DNA of 64,000 bases from Paenibacillus methanolicus (GCF_008124765.1 NZ_VNHS01000004.1:186001-250000); one strand, 5' to 3'. Shown: positions 1-8,645, counted from the first letter of the stretch. Translations and numbers: made by a program. Notes: generated by a model not told the origin, from the sequence alone.

Positions 1-1
1 C

Positions 2-763
2 ATCTTTACGCCCATTACGAAGATTCCCGGGAACAAAATGTATACCTCGCTCGAAACGAGCGCCAAGGAATGGGCGCCGGTAAAAGGCGTGCATTTGGTC
101 GAACTGATCAACGATCTGGTGACGCCGGGCAAACAGCTAGCCTTGACCGGCATCCGAATCGAAGGGGACCGGAAGAAGGGGTCGACGCCGACGAACATCG
201 CGAACATCCGCCCCGCCGCCAAGCTGATGTATATCGGACTGGGTGTGTTTCGCGGCGACAAGCTGGTCGGTTGGCTGAACGAGGAAGAGAGCAAGGGGTA
301 TAAGTATATTCAAGGCGAGGTGGTGCGTTCGGTCGGCTTCGTTGAATGCGGGCCGAACGAGTATACGGTGTTCAAAATTATCCGGGCCGAGACCAAACGT
401 GCTCTGCGCATGAAAGACGACAAGCCGTTCGTCACGATCCATCTCCGCATTGAGGCGGACGTAAACGAGCAAACGTGCGATCTTGACCTGAGTAAGCCGG
501 AGACGATCGATAAGCTGCAGAAAATGGCCGAGAAGAAGACGGTAGACATCTTGACGAGCACCGTGCGCAAAGCCCAAGAGATACGCTCCGACTTCGTCGG
601 GTTCGGCAATCTGGTTGAACGCAAAGCCCCGCGGTACTGGAGGAAGCATGAGTCGCAATGGGCGGATATCTTCCCTGAACTTGAATTCGAGGTGAAAGTC
701 TCGTTCAACATCCGGCGCGTGGGCACGAAGATACGGTCATTTCTGCAGGAGAAGGAGGAATAA
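2..763 (+). CDS. Spore germination protein, Ger(x)C family (5' truncated by window edge)
   Basis: This is the C-terminal part of a GerAC-type lipoprotein, the C subunit of a spore nutrient-germinant receptor anchored on the outer face of the inner spore membrane. The frame is open from base 2, so the N-terminus, including any signal peptide and lipobox, lies outside the window. About 250 residues are visible. The pattern of K/R-rich amphipathic strands ending in FPELEFEVKVSFNIRRVG is typical of the third domain of GerC proteins. It is followed at once by a small membrane protein and two GerB-type permeases, which makes this a germinant receptor operon read to the right. A GerA subunit is not seen and would have to lie upstream. 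Confidence 0.88.
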   Translation: MFTPITKIPGNKMYTSLETSAKEWAPVKGVHLVELINDLVTPGKQLALTGIRIEGDRKKGSTPTNIANIRPAAKLMYIGLGVFRGDKLVGWLNEEESKGYKYIQGEVVRSVGFVECGPNEYTVFKIIRAETKRALRMKDDKPFVTIHLRIEADVNEQTCDLDLSKPETIDKLQKMAEKKTVDILTSTVRKAQEIRSDFVGFGNLVERKAPRYWRKHESQWADIFPELEFEVKVSFNIRRVGTKIRSFLQEKEE

Positions 764-766
764 GGC

Positions 767-1000
767 ATGTGGGGAATCGTGGCGACGATGGCGGCCGGGC
801 TCGTATTCGCCGGCTTCGAGCTGCCGAGGCTGAAGCGGGCGCAGCTGCATAAGGAACGGCTCGTGTTTCTGGCGGCGCTCGGACTGGCCGTGACGCTGAA
901 CGTGCTCCATGCGTTGCGGATTCCGCTGCCGAGTCCCTTTAAGCTGATTGAGGCGATCTACGGACCGATAGGCAAGGCGTTCTTTGCGGTATTCAAATAA
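767..1000 (+). CDS. Small membrane protein in germinant receptor operon
   Basis: A 77-residue protein with two predicted membrane segments, roughly residues 3-18 and 32-50, and a third weakly hydrophobic C-terminus. It starts 3 bases after the GerC stop codon, with the ribosome binding site GGAGAAGGAGG inside the end of GerC, so the two are translationally linked. I do not recognise a named domain. Small membrane proteins of this size are known to accompany GerA-type receptors (GerD and GerAB-adjacent D subunits), and a role as an accessory receptor subunit is inferred from position only. Confidence 0.7.
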   Translation: MWGIVATMAAGLVFAGFELPRLKRAQLHKERLVFLAALGLAVTLNVLHALRIPLPSPFKLIEAIYGPIGKAFFAVFK

Positions 1001-1012
1001 GGTGAGGGGAGA

Positions 1013-2203
1013 ATGGGGATGCTGGAGCGCGGCCAAATAAACCAAATCCAATTGTTTGCGCTCGTCATGCTGTTTACGCTGGGCGATACGCTGCTCGTCG
1101 TACCGGGTTACACGGCGATGATCGCGGGGCGCGACGGCTGGCTTTCCGGCATGCTATCCGTCTCGATGGGGATGGGCGTACTGCTGCTGTATGCGGCGCT
1201 GCAGCGGCGTAATCCGGCACGGACGCTCGTGCAAATCTGCCAGTCGCGGCTTGGCCGATGGGCCGGGAGCATAGCGGCGAGCATCTATGTGTTCGGCTTT
1301 CTGCTCCTCTTGTCGGCCAGCATGGTGCGGGTACTGACGGATTTTATGTCCACGCAGATTATGCCCAATACGCCGGTACAGGTGATCGCGCTGCTCTTTC
1401 TGGTGCTGGTCGTGCGAGCCGCGCGGGGCGGCATCGAGACGATCGCGCGCACGGCGGAGATATCGGCGCCGTGGGTGATGTTGCTGCTCGGCCTGCTGGT
1501 TATGTTCGTCATTCCCGAGAGTCATATCGATCGGATCCAGCCGTTCTTGTATAACGGGGTGAAGCCGGTGATCGCGGGCTCGCTCACGTTCCTCGCTTAC
1601 GGTTTCATCGAGACGGGCTCGTTCCTTATGATCTTCCCTTTCGTTCGGGGGGGCGAACGGGGCCTTCGAAAGCCGCTGCTGCTCGGCGGCGCGGCTGGCG
1701 GAACGCTGTTGGTAGCCATCATTTTCTTCTGCCTGACCGTCTTCGGTCCGGGGATTACGGCAAGCAGTACGTATCCCAGCTATATGCTGGCCAAAAAGAT
1801 AGAGATCGGCGAGTTTCTCCAGCGGATCGAGGCGATTATGGCCATCGCGTGGCTGTTTACGATTTTTTTTAAGCTCACGCTCTCCTTCTACGGCATATGT
1901 TTGGGCGCCGCCCAAATGTTCAAGCTGAGCGACTACAAGTTATTTACCTTCCCGCTTGCACTGCTCCTCCTCGTCATGAGCGATCTGCTCGCCCCGAACA
2001 TCATTGCGATTAATAATAGCGCGCAACATTACCCGTGGTTTGATATGACAATCGTGGTGGGGGGGACGCTCCTGCTCCTTGCGGTCGGCTGGCTTAAGGA
2101 CAAGCGGGGAGCGGTCGGCGGGCCGCAGAGTATTCATGCGGAGGGCGAACGGGCATCGGATGCGGCGAAGGAGGTGCCGAGTGGAGAAGACGCAGATCGG
2201 TAA
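1013..2203 (+). CDS. GerAB/ArcD/ProY family germination permease, copy 1
   Basis: A 396-residue integral membrane protein of the APC-superfamily spore germination permease group (B subunit of germinant receptors), expected in the inner spore membrane, where it binds the nutrient germinant. About ten hydrophobic segments are visible. Family-typical stretches include QIMPNTPVQVIALLFL, the RAARGGIETIARTAEI loop, and the LAKKIEIGEFLQRIEAI segment. GGTGAGGGGAG precedes ATG 1013; a second ATG at 1019 is possible. The last ~25 residues are hydrophilic. Its 3' end overlaps the next gene, a clear paralogue. Confidence 0.9.
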   Translation: MGMLERGQINQIQLFALVMLFTLGDTLLVVPGYTAMIAGRDGWLSGMLSVSMGMGVLLLYAALQRRNPARTLVQICQSRLGRWAGSIAASIYVFGFLLLLSASMVRVLTDFMSTQIMPNTPVQVIALLFLVLVVRAARGGIETIARTAEISAPWVMLLLGLLVMFVIPESHIDRIQPFLYNGVKPVIAGSLTFLAYGFIETGSFLMIFPFVRGGERGLRKPLLLGGAAGGTLLVAIIFFCLTVFGPGITASSTYPSYMLAKKIEIGEFLQRIEAIMAIAWLFTIFFKLTLSFYGICLGAAQMFKLSDYKLFTFPLALLLLVMSDLLAPNIIAINNSAQHYPWFDMTIVVGGTLLLLAVGWLKDKRGAVGGPQSIHAEGERASDAAKEVPSGEDADR

Positions 2204-3302
2204 TTTGCAATTTATCGTGATCGCGTGCCTCTTCACGATCGGCGACTCGATCCTCTTCATCCCTTCGCTCGTGGCGACGGCGGCGGGGAAGGATGCTTGG
2301 CTCGCCGGCTTGTTCGCGCTGATCTCGGGAATGGGGCTGCTCTTATTCTATACGGTGCTGCAGCGTCGCTACCCCCGGCAGACGATATTGGCGCTTTGCG
2401 ACCAGCTGCTCGGGCGTTACGTCGGGCGGGCTGTTTCCGCGGCCTTTGTGTTCGTGTTCTTGCTGCTGGTCGCGTCCACGCTGCTGCGCGAAGTGGGCGA
2501 TTTCATGGCGACGCAAATTTTGCCCAATACGCCCGTGCAGTTCATCGAAATGTTATTCATGCTCATCGTGGTCCGGGCGGTGCGCGGCGGTGCCGAGACG
2601 ATCGGGAGAACGGCCCAAATCGTCGCGCCTTGGGTTCTTCTTCTGCTTGTCCTGCTGGTGCTGTTCGTGATCCCAGGCAGCCGAATATCCATGATCGAGC
2701 CTGTTCTCTACAACGGGGTGAAGCCGGTGATCAGCGGAGGATTGCAGATGATCGCGGTGCCCTATATGGAAATCGCGTCGATGATGATCCTGTTCCCGCT
2801 CGTCCGCAATGATCGCCGGGTTCGGCTGAATTTCGTGATCGGGGGCGCACTCGGAGGGGTAATCCTTGCGCTGGTCATTTTTTTCTGCTTAGCCAATTTC
2901 GGCGCCCTCATTATCCGGGACAGCGTCTACCCCACCTACTTGCTGGCCAAAAAAATCGAGCTCGGCGAGTTTTTGCAGCGGATCGAAGCGATTATGGCCA
3001 TTGCCTGGATGTTTTCCCTCTTCGTCAAAATGGCCGTCTGCTTCTATGGCACCTGCGTCGGCGCGGCGCATGTGCTGGGCTTGCGGGATTATCGCTTGTT
3101 TACCTTCCCGCTTGCGCTGCTGCTGCTGCCGCTAGCCGACATGCTCGCGCCCAATATTATCGCGTACTTCCGGATCGCAGAATACTACCCGTTCTTCGCG
3201 GGCACCTTCGCGGTCGCGCTGCCGCTAGCGCTGCTGGCGGCGGGCAAGGTGCGGGGCGGACGGGGAAGAAGGCGTGAAGCTCGCGTCGCGAAGCAAAAGT
3301 AA
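2181..3302 (+). CDS. GerAB/ArcD/ProY family germination permease, copy 2
   Basis: A 373-residue paralogue of the preceding gene, with matching landmarks: a TIGDSILFIPS start against TLGDTLLVVPG, QILPNTPVQFIEMLFM, RAVRGGAETIGRTAQI and LAKKIELGEFLQRIEAIMAIAW. The start is taken as GTG 2181, because a perfect AAGGAGGT sits 5 bases upstream and the family N-terminus begins there. Longer in-frame starts would add an arginine-rich stretch not seen in the paralogue. The start lies 23 bases inside copy 1, so translation is coupled. The C-terminus ends in a basic tail. A germinant receptor with two B subunits in tandem suggests two receptor specificities or a heteromeric permease; that is inference. 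Confidence 0.9.
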   Translation: MEKTQIGNLQFIVIACLFTIGDSILFIPSLVATAAGKDAWLAGLFALISGMGLLLFYTVLQRRYPRQTILALCDQLLGRYVGRAVSAAFVFVFLLLVASTLLREVGDFMATQILPNTPVQFIEMLFMLIVVRAVRGGAETIGRTAQIVAPWVLLLLVLLVLFVIPGSRISMIEPVLYNGVKPVISGGLQMIAVPYMEIASMMILFPLVRNDRRVRLNFVIGGALGGVILALVIFFCLANFGALIIRDSVYPTYLLAKKIELGEFLQRIEAIMAIAWMFSLFVKMAVCFYGTCVGAAHVLGLRDYRLFTFPLALLLLPLADMLAPNIIAYFRIAEYYPFFAGTFAVALPLALLAAGKVRGGRGRRREARVAKQK

Positions 3303-3304
3303 AA

Positions 3305-3348
3305 TGAACAAAGCCCGCTAGACCACGGCGGCCAAACGGGCTTGTTCA
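3305..3348. terminator. Bidirectional intrinsic terminator
   Basis: TGAACAAAGCCCG pairs with CGGGCTTGTTCA across a 21-base loop with one bulged A. It lies between the convergent ends of the germination operon and the minus-strand isomerase gene, so it probably serves both. Confidence 0.7.
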
Positions 3349-3364
3349 ATGGGTGTTGAAAGGT

Positions 3365-4240
3365 TTACTTATAACGGTTGATGAACGATACCGCTCGGTG
3401 AATATCCGAGGCGGGATCGTCGCCGACTTCCCGTTCGATCGTGAGATAGCCGGTATAGCCGATGGCTTGGAGCGCCGCGAAATACCCATCGAAATCGACG
3501 TCTCCTTCGCCGAGCGGAAGCTCGATGAAATCGAGGCCGCCGGCAGCCATCTCCGCGATTTTCTCGTGGCTCATCGCGTCGTAGCCGAGGTAGCCGTATA
3601 CTTTGCGAGGATCGACTTCGCGCAGGCGACGTCCGTCCTTCACGTGCGTGTGGACGATGTAATCCTTGAGCGTATGGACGCCCTTCACGGGATCGTCGCC
3701 GGTCACCATGACGAAATTCGCGGGGTCGAAATTGACCGACACGCCCTTGGTGCTGAGCGTATCGAGGAAACGCTTCAGATGCGCGGCGGGCTCGGGACCG
3801 GTCTCGATGGCGAAATACGCGCCGAGGCTCGTCGCGTAACGGCCGAGCTCCTCGCAGGCTTCGTGCATGGCGGCGTAGATCGGGCCGTTCTCGTCGTCCG
3901 GCACGATGCCGATGTGGGTCGTTACGATAGTCGTGCCGAGGTCGAGCGCCAAGTCGAGAATGCGCTTGGACTTCTCCACCTTGGCGGGATTGACGGATGC
4001 ATCCTGGAAGCCGTGACCGGCCAGATCGCCGCACAAGGCGCTGATCGCAAGGCCCTGGCCTTCGACGCAGCGACGCAGCTCCGCGCGCTGGGCCGCATCC
4101 AGATTGGCGGGGTCCATTTCGCCGGATACGGCGTAAATTTGCACCCCGTCCGCGCCGACGTCCTTAGCCTTGAGCAAGCCTTCGCGAACGCCGATGCCGA
4201 AGCTGTCGACGATGACGCCGATGGGATTAGTCAGTTTCAT
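3365..4240 (-). CDS. Sugar phosphate isomerase/epimerase (xylose isomerase-like TIM barrel)
   Basis: A 291-residue AP-endonuclease-2 superfamily protein. Visible motifs are the N-terminal GADGVQIYAVSGE, the metal/substrate strands TTIVTTHIGIVPDD, YFAIETGPEP, SVNFDPANFVMV and VHTHVKDGRR, and the C-terminal YLTIEREVGDDP; the His, Glu, Asp and His residues expected to bind a divalent metal are present. The substrate cannot be told from sequence; relatives act on keto-sugars, inosose or cyclitols. ATG 4240 was chosen because GGAGG lies 12 bases upstream and MKLTNPIGVI is the family N-terminus; the frame extends further upstream without a binding site. It is a single gene, convergent with the germination operon. 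Confidence 0.87.
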   Translation of the reverse strand: MKLTNPIGVIVDSFGIGVREGLLKAKDVGADGVQIYAVSGEMDPANLDAAQRAELRRCVEGQGLAISALCGDLAGHGFQDASVNPAKVEKSKRILDLALDLGTTIVTTHIGIVPDDENGPIYAAMHEACEELGRYATSLGAYFAIETGPEPAAHLKRFLDTLSTKGVSVNFDPANFVMVTGDDPVKGVHTLKDYIVHTHVKDGRRLREVDPRKVYGYLGYDAMSHEKIAEMAAGGLDFIELPLGEGDVDFDGYFAALQAIGYTGYLTIEREVGDDPASDIHRAVSFINRYK

Positions 4241-4444
4241 AATGCCGTGCCTCCTTCTGCAAATTCGTGCCTTCTCCTGGCGGCCCGCATTCGGTACAAT
4301 GGGAAAGACATGCCCGAAAAGGGAGGCCGCCCGTATATACTGCAACTATAGCATGGCGTTCCTTAGCGGGTGAATGTACAGGGTAACAAAGCGCATGGAC
4401 CATATATTCAGTCCGCGGCGCTAGGCGAGAAATGGGGAATCGGA

Positions 4445-4912
4445 ATGAAACGCATAAGATGGGCGATGACGCTGATCGTCGTCGCGGCGATTTTGCTCGG
4501 GGGCTGTTCGGGCGGAGGGACGGAAGGATCGCCGGAAGCGGCGGCGTATTTGGAAAGCAAGGGCTATCAGAACGTGCGGCAGGAAGGACGTGTCGTTCGG
4601 TACGTCATTAACGGCCGTCTACTGTCGAAGTCGCCGACCATGGAGCAGTGGGGACTCCAGGACGCGGATCCGTCCGCTTACTTCGGACAGACGATCGCGA
4701 TCGAACGCTACGTCGCGACGGGAAGTCCGGTCGGCGAGGGCGAAGTGAGCGTATCCGTGTTCATGTCCGGGGATAAGCCGCTCGGTGGCTTCGTGAATGT
4801 TCCCGGCGGGGACGAAGTCGGCTACTCGCTGGACGGCAAGACGTTGGAAGAAGTGTCGGGCAAGCCTTATGAGGCATGGAAGCAGGATTGGCTTGCGAAG
4901 TATGGCGGGTAA
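4445..4912 (+). CDS. Small lipoprotein, DUF4830-like
   Basis: A 155-residue exported lipoprotein. Residues 1-20 form a signal peptide (MKRIRWAMTLIVVAAILLGG) with a lipobox LGGC at Cys21. The mature part begins with a short Gly/Ser linker, then a domain starting AAAYLESKGY and ending PYEAWKQDWLAKYG. This resembles the small DUF4830 domain of bacillar lipoproteins, but the match is from memory and is tentative. No enzymatic motif is visible. It is monocistronic, followed by a non-coding stretch and then the lacI promoter. Confidence 0.72.
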   Translation: MKRIRWAMTLIVVAAILLGGCSGGGTEGSPEAAAYLESKGYQNVRQEGRVVRYVINGRLLSKSPTMEQWGLQDADPSAYFGQTIAIERYVATGSPVGEGEVSVSVFMSGDKPLGGFVNVPGGDEVGYSLDGKTLEEVSGKPYEAWKQDWLAKYGG

Positions 4913-5038
4913 AAGCTCGGCGGCGATGATCGTTCTGCATCGCGCGCCGCTTGGCCGCTCGTCGCGGGCAAACGGCGCTCGTTCGTATCGGTCGGCAGGC
5001 AATGCTGTACGCCGTACTCGACCGATCGCCATTTCCCC

Positions 5039-5068
5039 CTTGCGGCGCGCGTGGAAGCATACTATACT
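5039..5068 (+). promoter_or_regulatory. Candidate sigma-A promoter of the lacI-kinase-GH4 operon
   Basis: TTGCGG (5039-5044) and TATACT (5063-5068) are separated by 18 bases and lie just upstream of the first operator. The -35 box is imperfect (4 of 6). Confidence 0.5.
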
Positions 5069-5070
5069 GG

Positions 5071-5096
5071 GAATAATTAAAGCGTATTAACTTTTG
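5071..5096. promoter_or_regulatory. LacI-family operator O1
   Basis: An imperfect palindrome centred on CG at 5083/5084, with the core ATTAAAGCGTATTAA. It shares the AGTTAA/TTAACTTTTG arms with the second operator 123 bases downstream. It lies directly after the -10 box, where a bound repressor would block initiation. The likely binder is the LacI protein encoded from 5291. Confidence 0.6.
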
Positions 5097-5192
5097 TGAG
5101 GATATGAGATGCGACACCGATATTCAGACGGGAACATGGTCTGATAACAGAAATAATAGGAGGAATCGGGGCATCGCCCGTTTTTATTTATT

Positions 5193-5220
5193 CCAAAAGT
5201 TAAAGCGTTTTAACTTTTGG
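5193..5220. promoter_or_regulatory. LacI-family operator O2 (near-perfect 28-bp palindrome)
   Basis: The left arm CCAAAAGTTAAAGC and right arm GTTTTAACTTTTGG are reverse complements with a single mismatch, centred on CG. It sits in the 5' leader, 71 bases before the lacI start, as expected for autoregulation or for looping with O1. Confidence 0.72.
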
Positions 5221-5290
5221 TTGTGGTTTGCGGCGCATGACGAGCACGATTCGCGCCTTCGGACAAGAACGGCATTCGGGAGGAAATTAC

Positions 5291-6283
5291 GTGAAAGTAA
5301 GCATATTCGACGTCGCCAGACGTTCCGGCCTCTCGGTCGTGACCGTCTCGAGGGTCATTAATAACGCGGAATCGGTCCGGCCGAAGAACCGCGAGAAGGT
5401 GCTGCAGGCGATGCGGGAGCTGGACTACCAGCCGAACGCGGCCGCGCGCAGCCTGGCCAGGGGCAAGACCGGCATCATCGGGCTGACGCTCACGACGTTG
5501 TACGATTCCGTATTCGACGTCATCGTGAAGGAGATCAACGACCGGCTGGCGGAGCATGGCTACTTCCTGGCGATCTCCGTCACCCAGGAGAAGGAAGAGG
5601 GAGCGCACGGCGCGATCTTCCAGGAGGACCGGGTGGACGGGGTCATCCTGCTCTCGCCGGTGCGGGAGAACGAGTTCGTGCTGGAGCTGAAGAAGAAGGG
5701 CATTCCGTTCGTCATGCTCGACAATCAGCACCGCAATCCGTCGGTCACCTCGGTCGTGGTGGACAATTTCAAGGGCGGCTACGAGGCGACCAAGCATCTG
5801 GTCGACCTTGGCCACAAGGAGATCGCGCATATAAGCGGCACGGAGCTGTTCCTCAGCAGCCGGGAACGAGAGCGGGGTTTCCTGTTCGCGATGGAAGAGG
5901 CGGGCCTGACGCCGATGGCGGTCGAACGCGGTCGGTTCGAGGTCGCGTCGGGGTACGAGATCGCCTCCAAGTGGCTGGAAGACGGCAAGCTGCCTTCGGC
6001 CGTCTTCGCTTCTGACGACCACATCGCCCTCGGCGTGATGGACGCGCTGAAGAATAGCGGGGTGCGCATTCCGCAGGACGTCTCCATCGTCGGCTACGAC
6101 GACCAGCTGCTGGCGTCGCAATTCCGGCCGAAGCTGACGACGGTCCGCCAGCCCGCGCGGCTAATCGGACGCCACGGCGTGGAGCTGCTGCTGGATGCCA
6201 TCAACGGCGAGACGAAGAAGAACGTCACGCTGCAGCTGGAGCCGCAGCTCATCGTGCGGGATTCGACCGCTCGCAAGGAATAA
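5291..6283 (+). CDS. LacI-family transcriptional regulator
   Basis: A 330-residue repressor. Residues 1-21 are the helix-turn-helix (VSIFDVARRSGLSVVTVSRV), and the hinge helix ends in PNAAARSLARG. The rest is a periplasmic-binding-protein-like sensor domain with the usual QEDRVDGVIL, SSRERERGF, PSAVFASDDHIALG and RPKLTTVRQP stretches. GTG 5291 follows GGGAGGAAATTAC. It heads an apparent operon with a sugar kinase (49-base gap) and a GH4 glycosidase, so its effector is probably a phosphorylated amino sugar or glucoside from that pathway. Two operators precede it. A close paralogue is encoded at 36618-37604. Confidence 0.93.
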   Translation: MKVSIFDVARRSGLSVVTVSRVINNAESVRPKNREKVLQAMRELDYQPNAAARSLARGKTGIIGLTLTTLYDSVFDVIVKEINDRLAEHGYFLAISVTQEKEEGAHGAIFQEDRVDGVILLSPVRENEFVLELKKKGIPFVMLDNQHRNPSVTSVVVDNFKGGYEATKHLVDLGHKEIAHISGTELFLSSRERERGFLFAMEEAGLTPMAVERGRFEVASGYEIASKWLEDGKLPSAVFASDDHIALGVMDALKNSGVRIPQDVSIVGYDDQLLASQFRPKLTTVRQPARLIGRHGVELLLDAINGETKKNVTLQLEPQLIVRDSTARKE

Positions 6284-6330
6284 GGCGCCGCGACAAGCGC
6301 GGCGGTATACCAAGACAAGGAGTGATGGAC

Positions 6331-7329
6331 GTGAACTATTATTTGGGCGTGGATGCCGGCGGGAGCAAGACGTATACGTTAATCGTCGACGAGCAAGGAG
6401 CCGTTGTCGGCCGAGGTTCGGCCGGCAACGGCAATCATCAGCTTGGCTATGATGAGGCGAAGGCTAACATTACGGCATCGGTCGAGGCCGCGCTTGCCGA
6501 GGCGGGGCTAGCCCGCGAGGATATCGAGTTCGCGTATTTCGGACTGGCCGGCGCGGACCGCGAGACGGATTACAACATTTTGCGTCCGCTGATCGCGGGA
6601 CTCGGCTTTCCGAAGCACGACATTAACTGCGATACGGTCATCGCCCTGCGCGCGGGCACGGACCGTCCTTACGGCGTCGTGCTGATCTGCGGGAGCGGCA
6701 CGAACAGCGCGGGCCAGAATTCGGCCGGCCAGTTCTATCAGTGCGGCGGCTTCTCCTATTTGTTCGGCGACTTCGCCGGCGGCCATACGCTCGCGAAGGA
6801 AGCGTTCCGCGCGGTTATCCGCGCTTGGGACGGACGCGAGGAGCCGACTTCCCTTACGGCCCCGCTGCTGGCGCGGCTCGGCTACGAGAGCGTGCAGGCG
6901 ATGTTCGACGATTATCTTGATCATGACAAATGCGACGTGCCGCTCGACGTCGCTAAGCTCGTCTTCGACGCGGCGCTGGCGGGAGACGCCGTGGCGCAGC
7001 GCTTGCTCCATACGCAGGGCGACGAGCTGGGCAAGGCCGCGGCGGCGGTAATCAAGCGGCTTGGCATGCAGGAAGACGAGTTCGACGTCGTGCTCGCGGG
7101 CAGCATCGTGACGCGCGGCCAGGGGCCTTACGTCATAGACCCGATCCGGGCTTACGTAAGCGAAGTTGCGTCGAAGGCGAAGGTCGTGAAGCTGTCGACC
7201 GAGCCGGTGGTCGGCGCCGTATGGCTGGCAATCGAGGCCAGCGGGGGGCAAGTGACGAGCGAGGCGCACGAGAAGCTGAAGCGGATATCCGATTACAACG
7301 CAATTCCAAGCCAAACGAAGAGGGTGTGA
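6331..7329 (+). CDS. BadF/BadG/BcrA/BcrD-type ATPase, N-acetylglucosamine kinase-like
   Basis: A ~332-residue sugar kinase of the ASKHA fold. The phosphate-1 loop is LGVDAGGSKTYTLIVD at the N-terminus, the adenosine side shows VVLICGSGTNSAG with the FGDFAGGHTLAKEA segment, and the C-terminal half has VVLAGSIVTRG. These match N-acetylglucosamine kinases of the BadF group, which phosphorylate free amino sugar with ATP in the cytoplasm. AAGGAG at 6317-6322 is 8 bases from GTG 6331, the start preferred here; ATG 6325 and GTG 6322 are in frame but too close. It lies between lacI and a GH4 gene whose ATG is 5 bases after its stop, so the three are one unit. Exact substrate is not shown by sequence. 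Confidence 0.87.
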   Translation: MNYYLGVDAGGSKTYTLIVDEQGAVVGRGSAGNGNHQLGYDEAKANITASVEAALAEAGLAREDIEFAYFGLAGADRETDYNILRPLIAGLGFPKHDINCDTVIALRAGTDRPYGVVLICGSGTNSAGQNSAGQFYQCGGFSYLFGDFAGGHTLAKEAFRAVIRAWDGREEPTSLTAPLLARLGYESVQAMFDDYLDHDKCDVPLDVAKLVFDAALAGDAVAQRLLHTQGDELGKAAAAVIKRLGMQEDEFDVVLAGSIVTRGQGPYVIDPIRAYVSEVASKAKVVKLSTEPVVGAVWLAIEASGGQVTSEAHEKLKRISDYNAIPSQTKRV

Positions 7330-7334
7330 ACACG

Positions 7335-8645
7335 ATGACAAAGGGATTGAAAATCGCGGTAATTGGCGGCGGCTCCTCCTATACGCCGGAGATCGTGGAA
7401 GGATTTATTCGCCGGTACGACCGGCTTCCGATCCGGGAGCTGTGGCTGGTGGATATCGAGGCGGGACGGCAGAAGCTCGAGATCGTCGGCGGATTGGCGA
7501 AGCGGATGGTCGCGGAATCCGGTCTTCCGATCGAGGTGCGCCTGACGATGGATCGCCGCGCGGCGATCGAAGGCGCCGATTTCGTCTCTACCCAGATGCG
7601 CGTCGGCTTGCTCGAAGCGCGCAAGTGGGATGAACATCTGCCCAACGGACACGGCGTGATCGGCCAGGAGACGACCGGTCCCGGCGGCATGATGAAGGCG
7701 CTGCGGACGATTCCGGTGCTTCTCGACATCTGCCGGGACATCGAGGAGCTGAGCCCGAACGCTTGGCTGCTGAACTTTACGAATCCGGCCGGCATGGTGA
7801 CCGAGGCGATCACCCGCTATTCGAAGGTGCGCAGCATCGGCCTGTGCAACGCGCCGATCGGCCTGCAGAAGTGGCTAAGCACGAAGTACGACGCCACGCC
7901 GGAGCGCATCTATACCGAGTTCGTCGGCTTGAACCATCTGCATTGGGTCACGCGTGTCGAAGTGGATGGCGTGAACCGGCTGCCGGAACTGCTCGATAAG
8001 CGCGAAGAATATTCGGGCAAGAACGTGCCGGCGACGGAGTGGGATCATGAGTTTCTCATGTCCCTCGGCGCGCTCCCGTCGTATTATTTGAAGTATTTCT
8101 ATATGCAGGACGCGATGCTCGAGGAGCAGTTGATCTCGCTTGCGAAGAGCGGCACGCGCGCCGAAGTCGTGAAGAAGGTCGAGGATGAGCTGTTCAAGCT
8201 GTATCAAGACCCGGATCTCAAGGAGAAGCCGAAGCAGCTGGAGCAGCGCGGCGGCGCGTATTATTCGGAGGCGGCCGTCAACCTGATGGATTCCCTGTAC
8301 AACGACAAGCGGGACATCCAAACGCTCAATGTCGCCAACGGCCGCACGCTCGATTTTCTCCCGGCGGACGCGTGTATCGAGGTGAACTGCGTCGTGACGG
8401 GCCAAGGTCCGCTGGCGCTGCCGGTCACGCGGGTGCCGGAGCAGACGAAGGGGCTCATCCAAGCGGTGAAAACGTACGAGCGCCTGGCGATCGAAGCGGC
8501 GATGACCGGCGACCGCGGGCTCGCGCTGCAGGCGATGACGCACCATCCGCTCGTGCCGTCCGTTTCGGTGGCGAAGACGCTGTTGAACGAAATGCTGGAG
8601 AAAAACAAGCTGTATTTGCCGAATTTCTACCCGAGCAACCGGTAG
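7335..8645 (+). CDS. 6-phospho-glycosidase, GH4 family
   Basis: A 436-residue glycoside hydrolase family 4 enzyme. GH4 enzymes use NAD+ and Mn2+ and cleave 6-phosphorylated disaccharides by a redox-elimination route. Visible are the N-terminal dinucleotide fold IAVIGGGSSYTPEI, HGVIGQETTGPGG, NFTNPAGMVTEA, the metal-binding Cys/Asn region GLCNAPIG, and VGLNHLHWV with the catalytic-site His. The sequence looks closest to 6-phospho-beta-glucosidases. ATG 7335 was chosen for the family start MTKGLKIAVIGGG; longer frames run into the kinase. No PTS transporter is nearby, so the upstream kinase may supply its phosphorylated substrate. Confidence 0.9.
   Translation: MTKGLKIAVIGGGSSYTPEIVEGFIRRYDRLPIRELWLVDIEAGRQKLEIVGGLAKRMVAESGLPIEVRLTMDRRAAIEGADFVSTQMRVGLLEARKWDEHLPNGHGVIGQETTGPGGMMKALRTIPVLLDICRDIEELSPNAWLLNFTNPAGMVTEAITRYSKVRSIGLCNAPIGLQKWLSTKYDATPERIYTEFVGLNHLHWVTRVEVDGVNRLPELLDKREEYSGKNVPATEWDHEFLMSLGALPSYYLKYFYMQDAMLEEQLISLAKSGTRAEVVKKVEDELFKLYQDPDLKEKPKQLEQRGGAYYSEAAVNLMDSLYNDKRDIQTLNVANGRTLDFLPADACIEVNCVVTGQGPLALPVTRVPEQTKGLIQAVKTYERLAIEAAMTGDRGLALQAMTHHPLVPSVSVAKTLLNEMLEKNKLYLPNFYPSNR

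Noticed and set aside
5104-5361. 85-codon plus-strand frame over the lacI leader
   Set aside because: It covers operator O2 and the lacI start in another frame, and has no support beyond being open.
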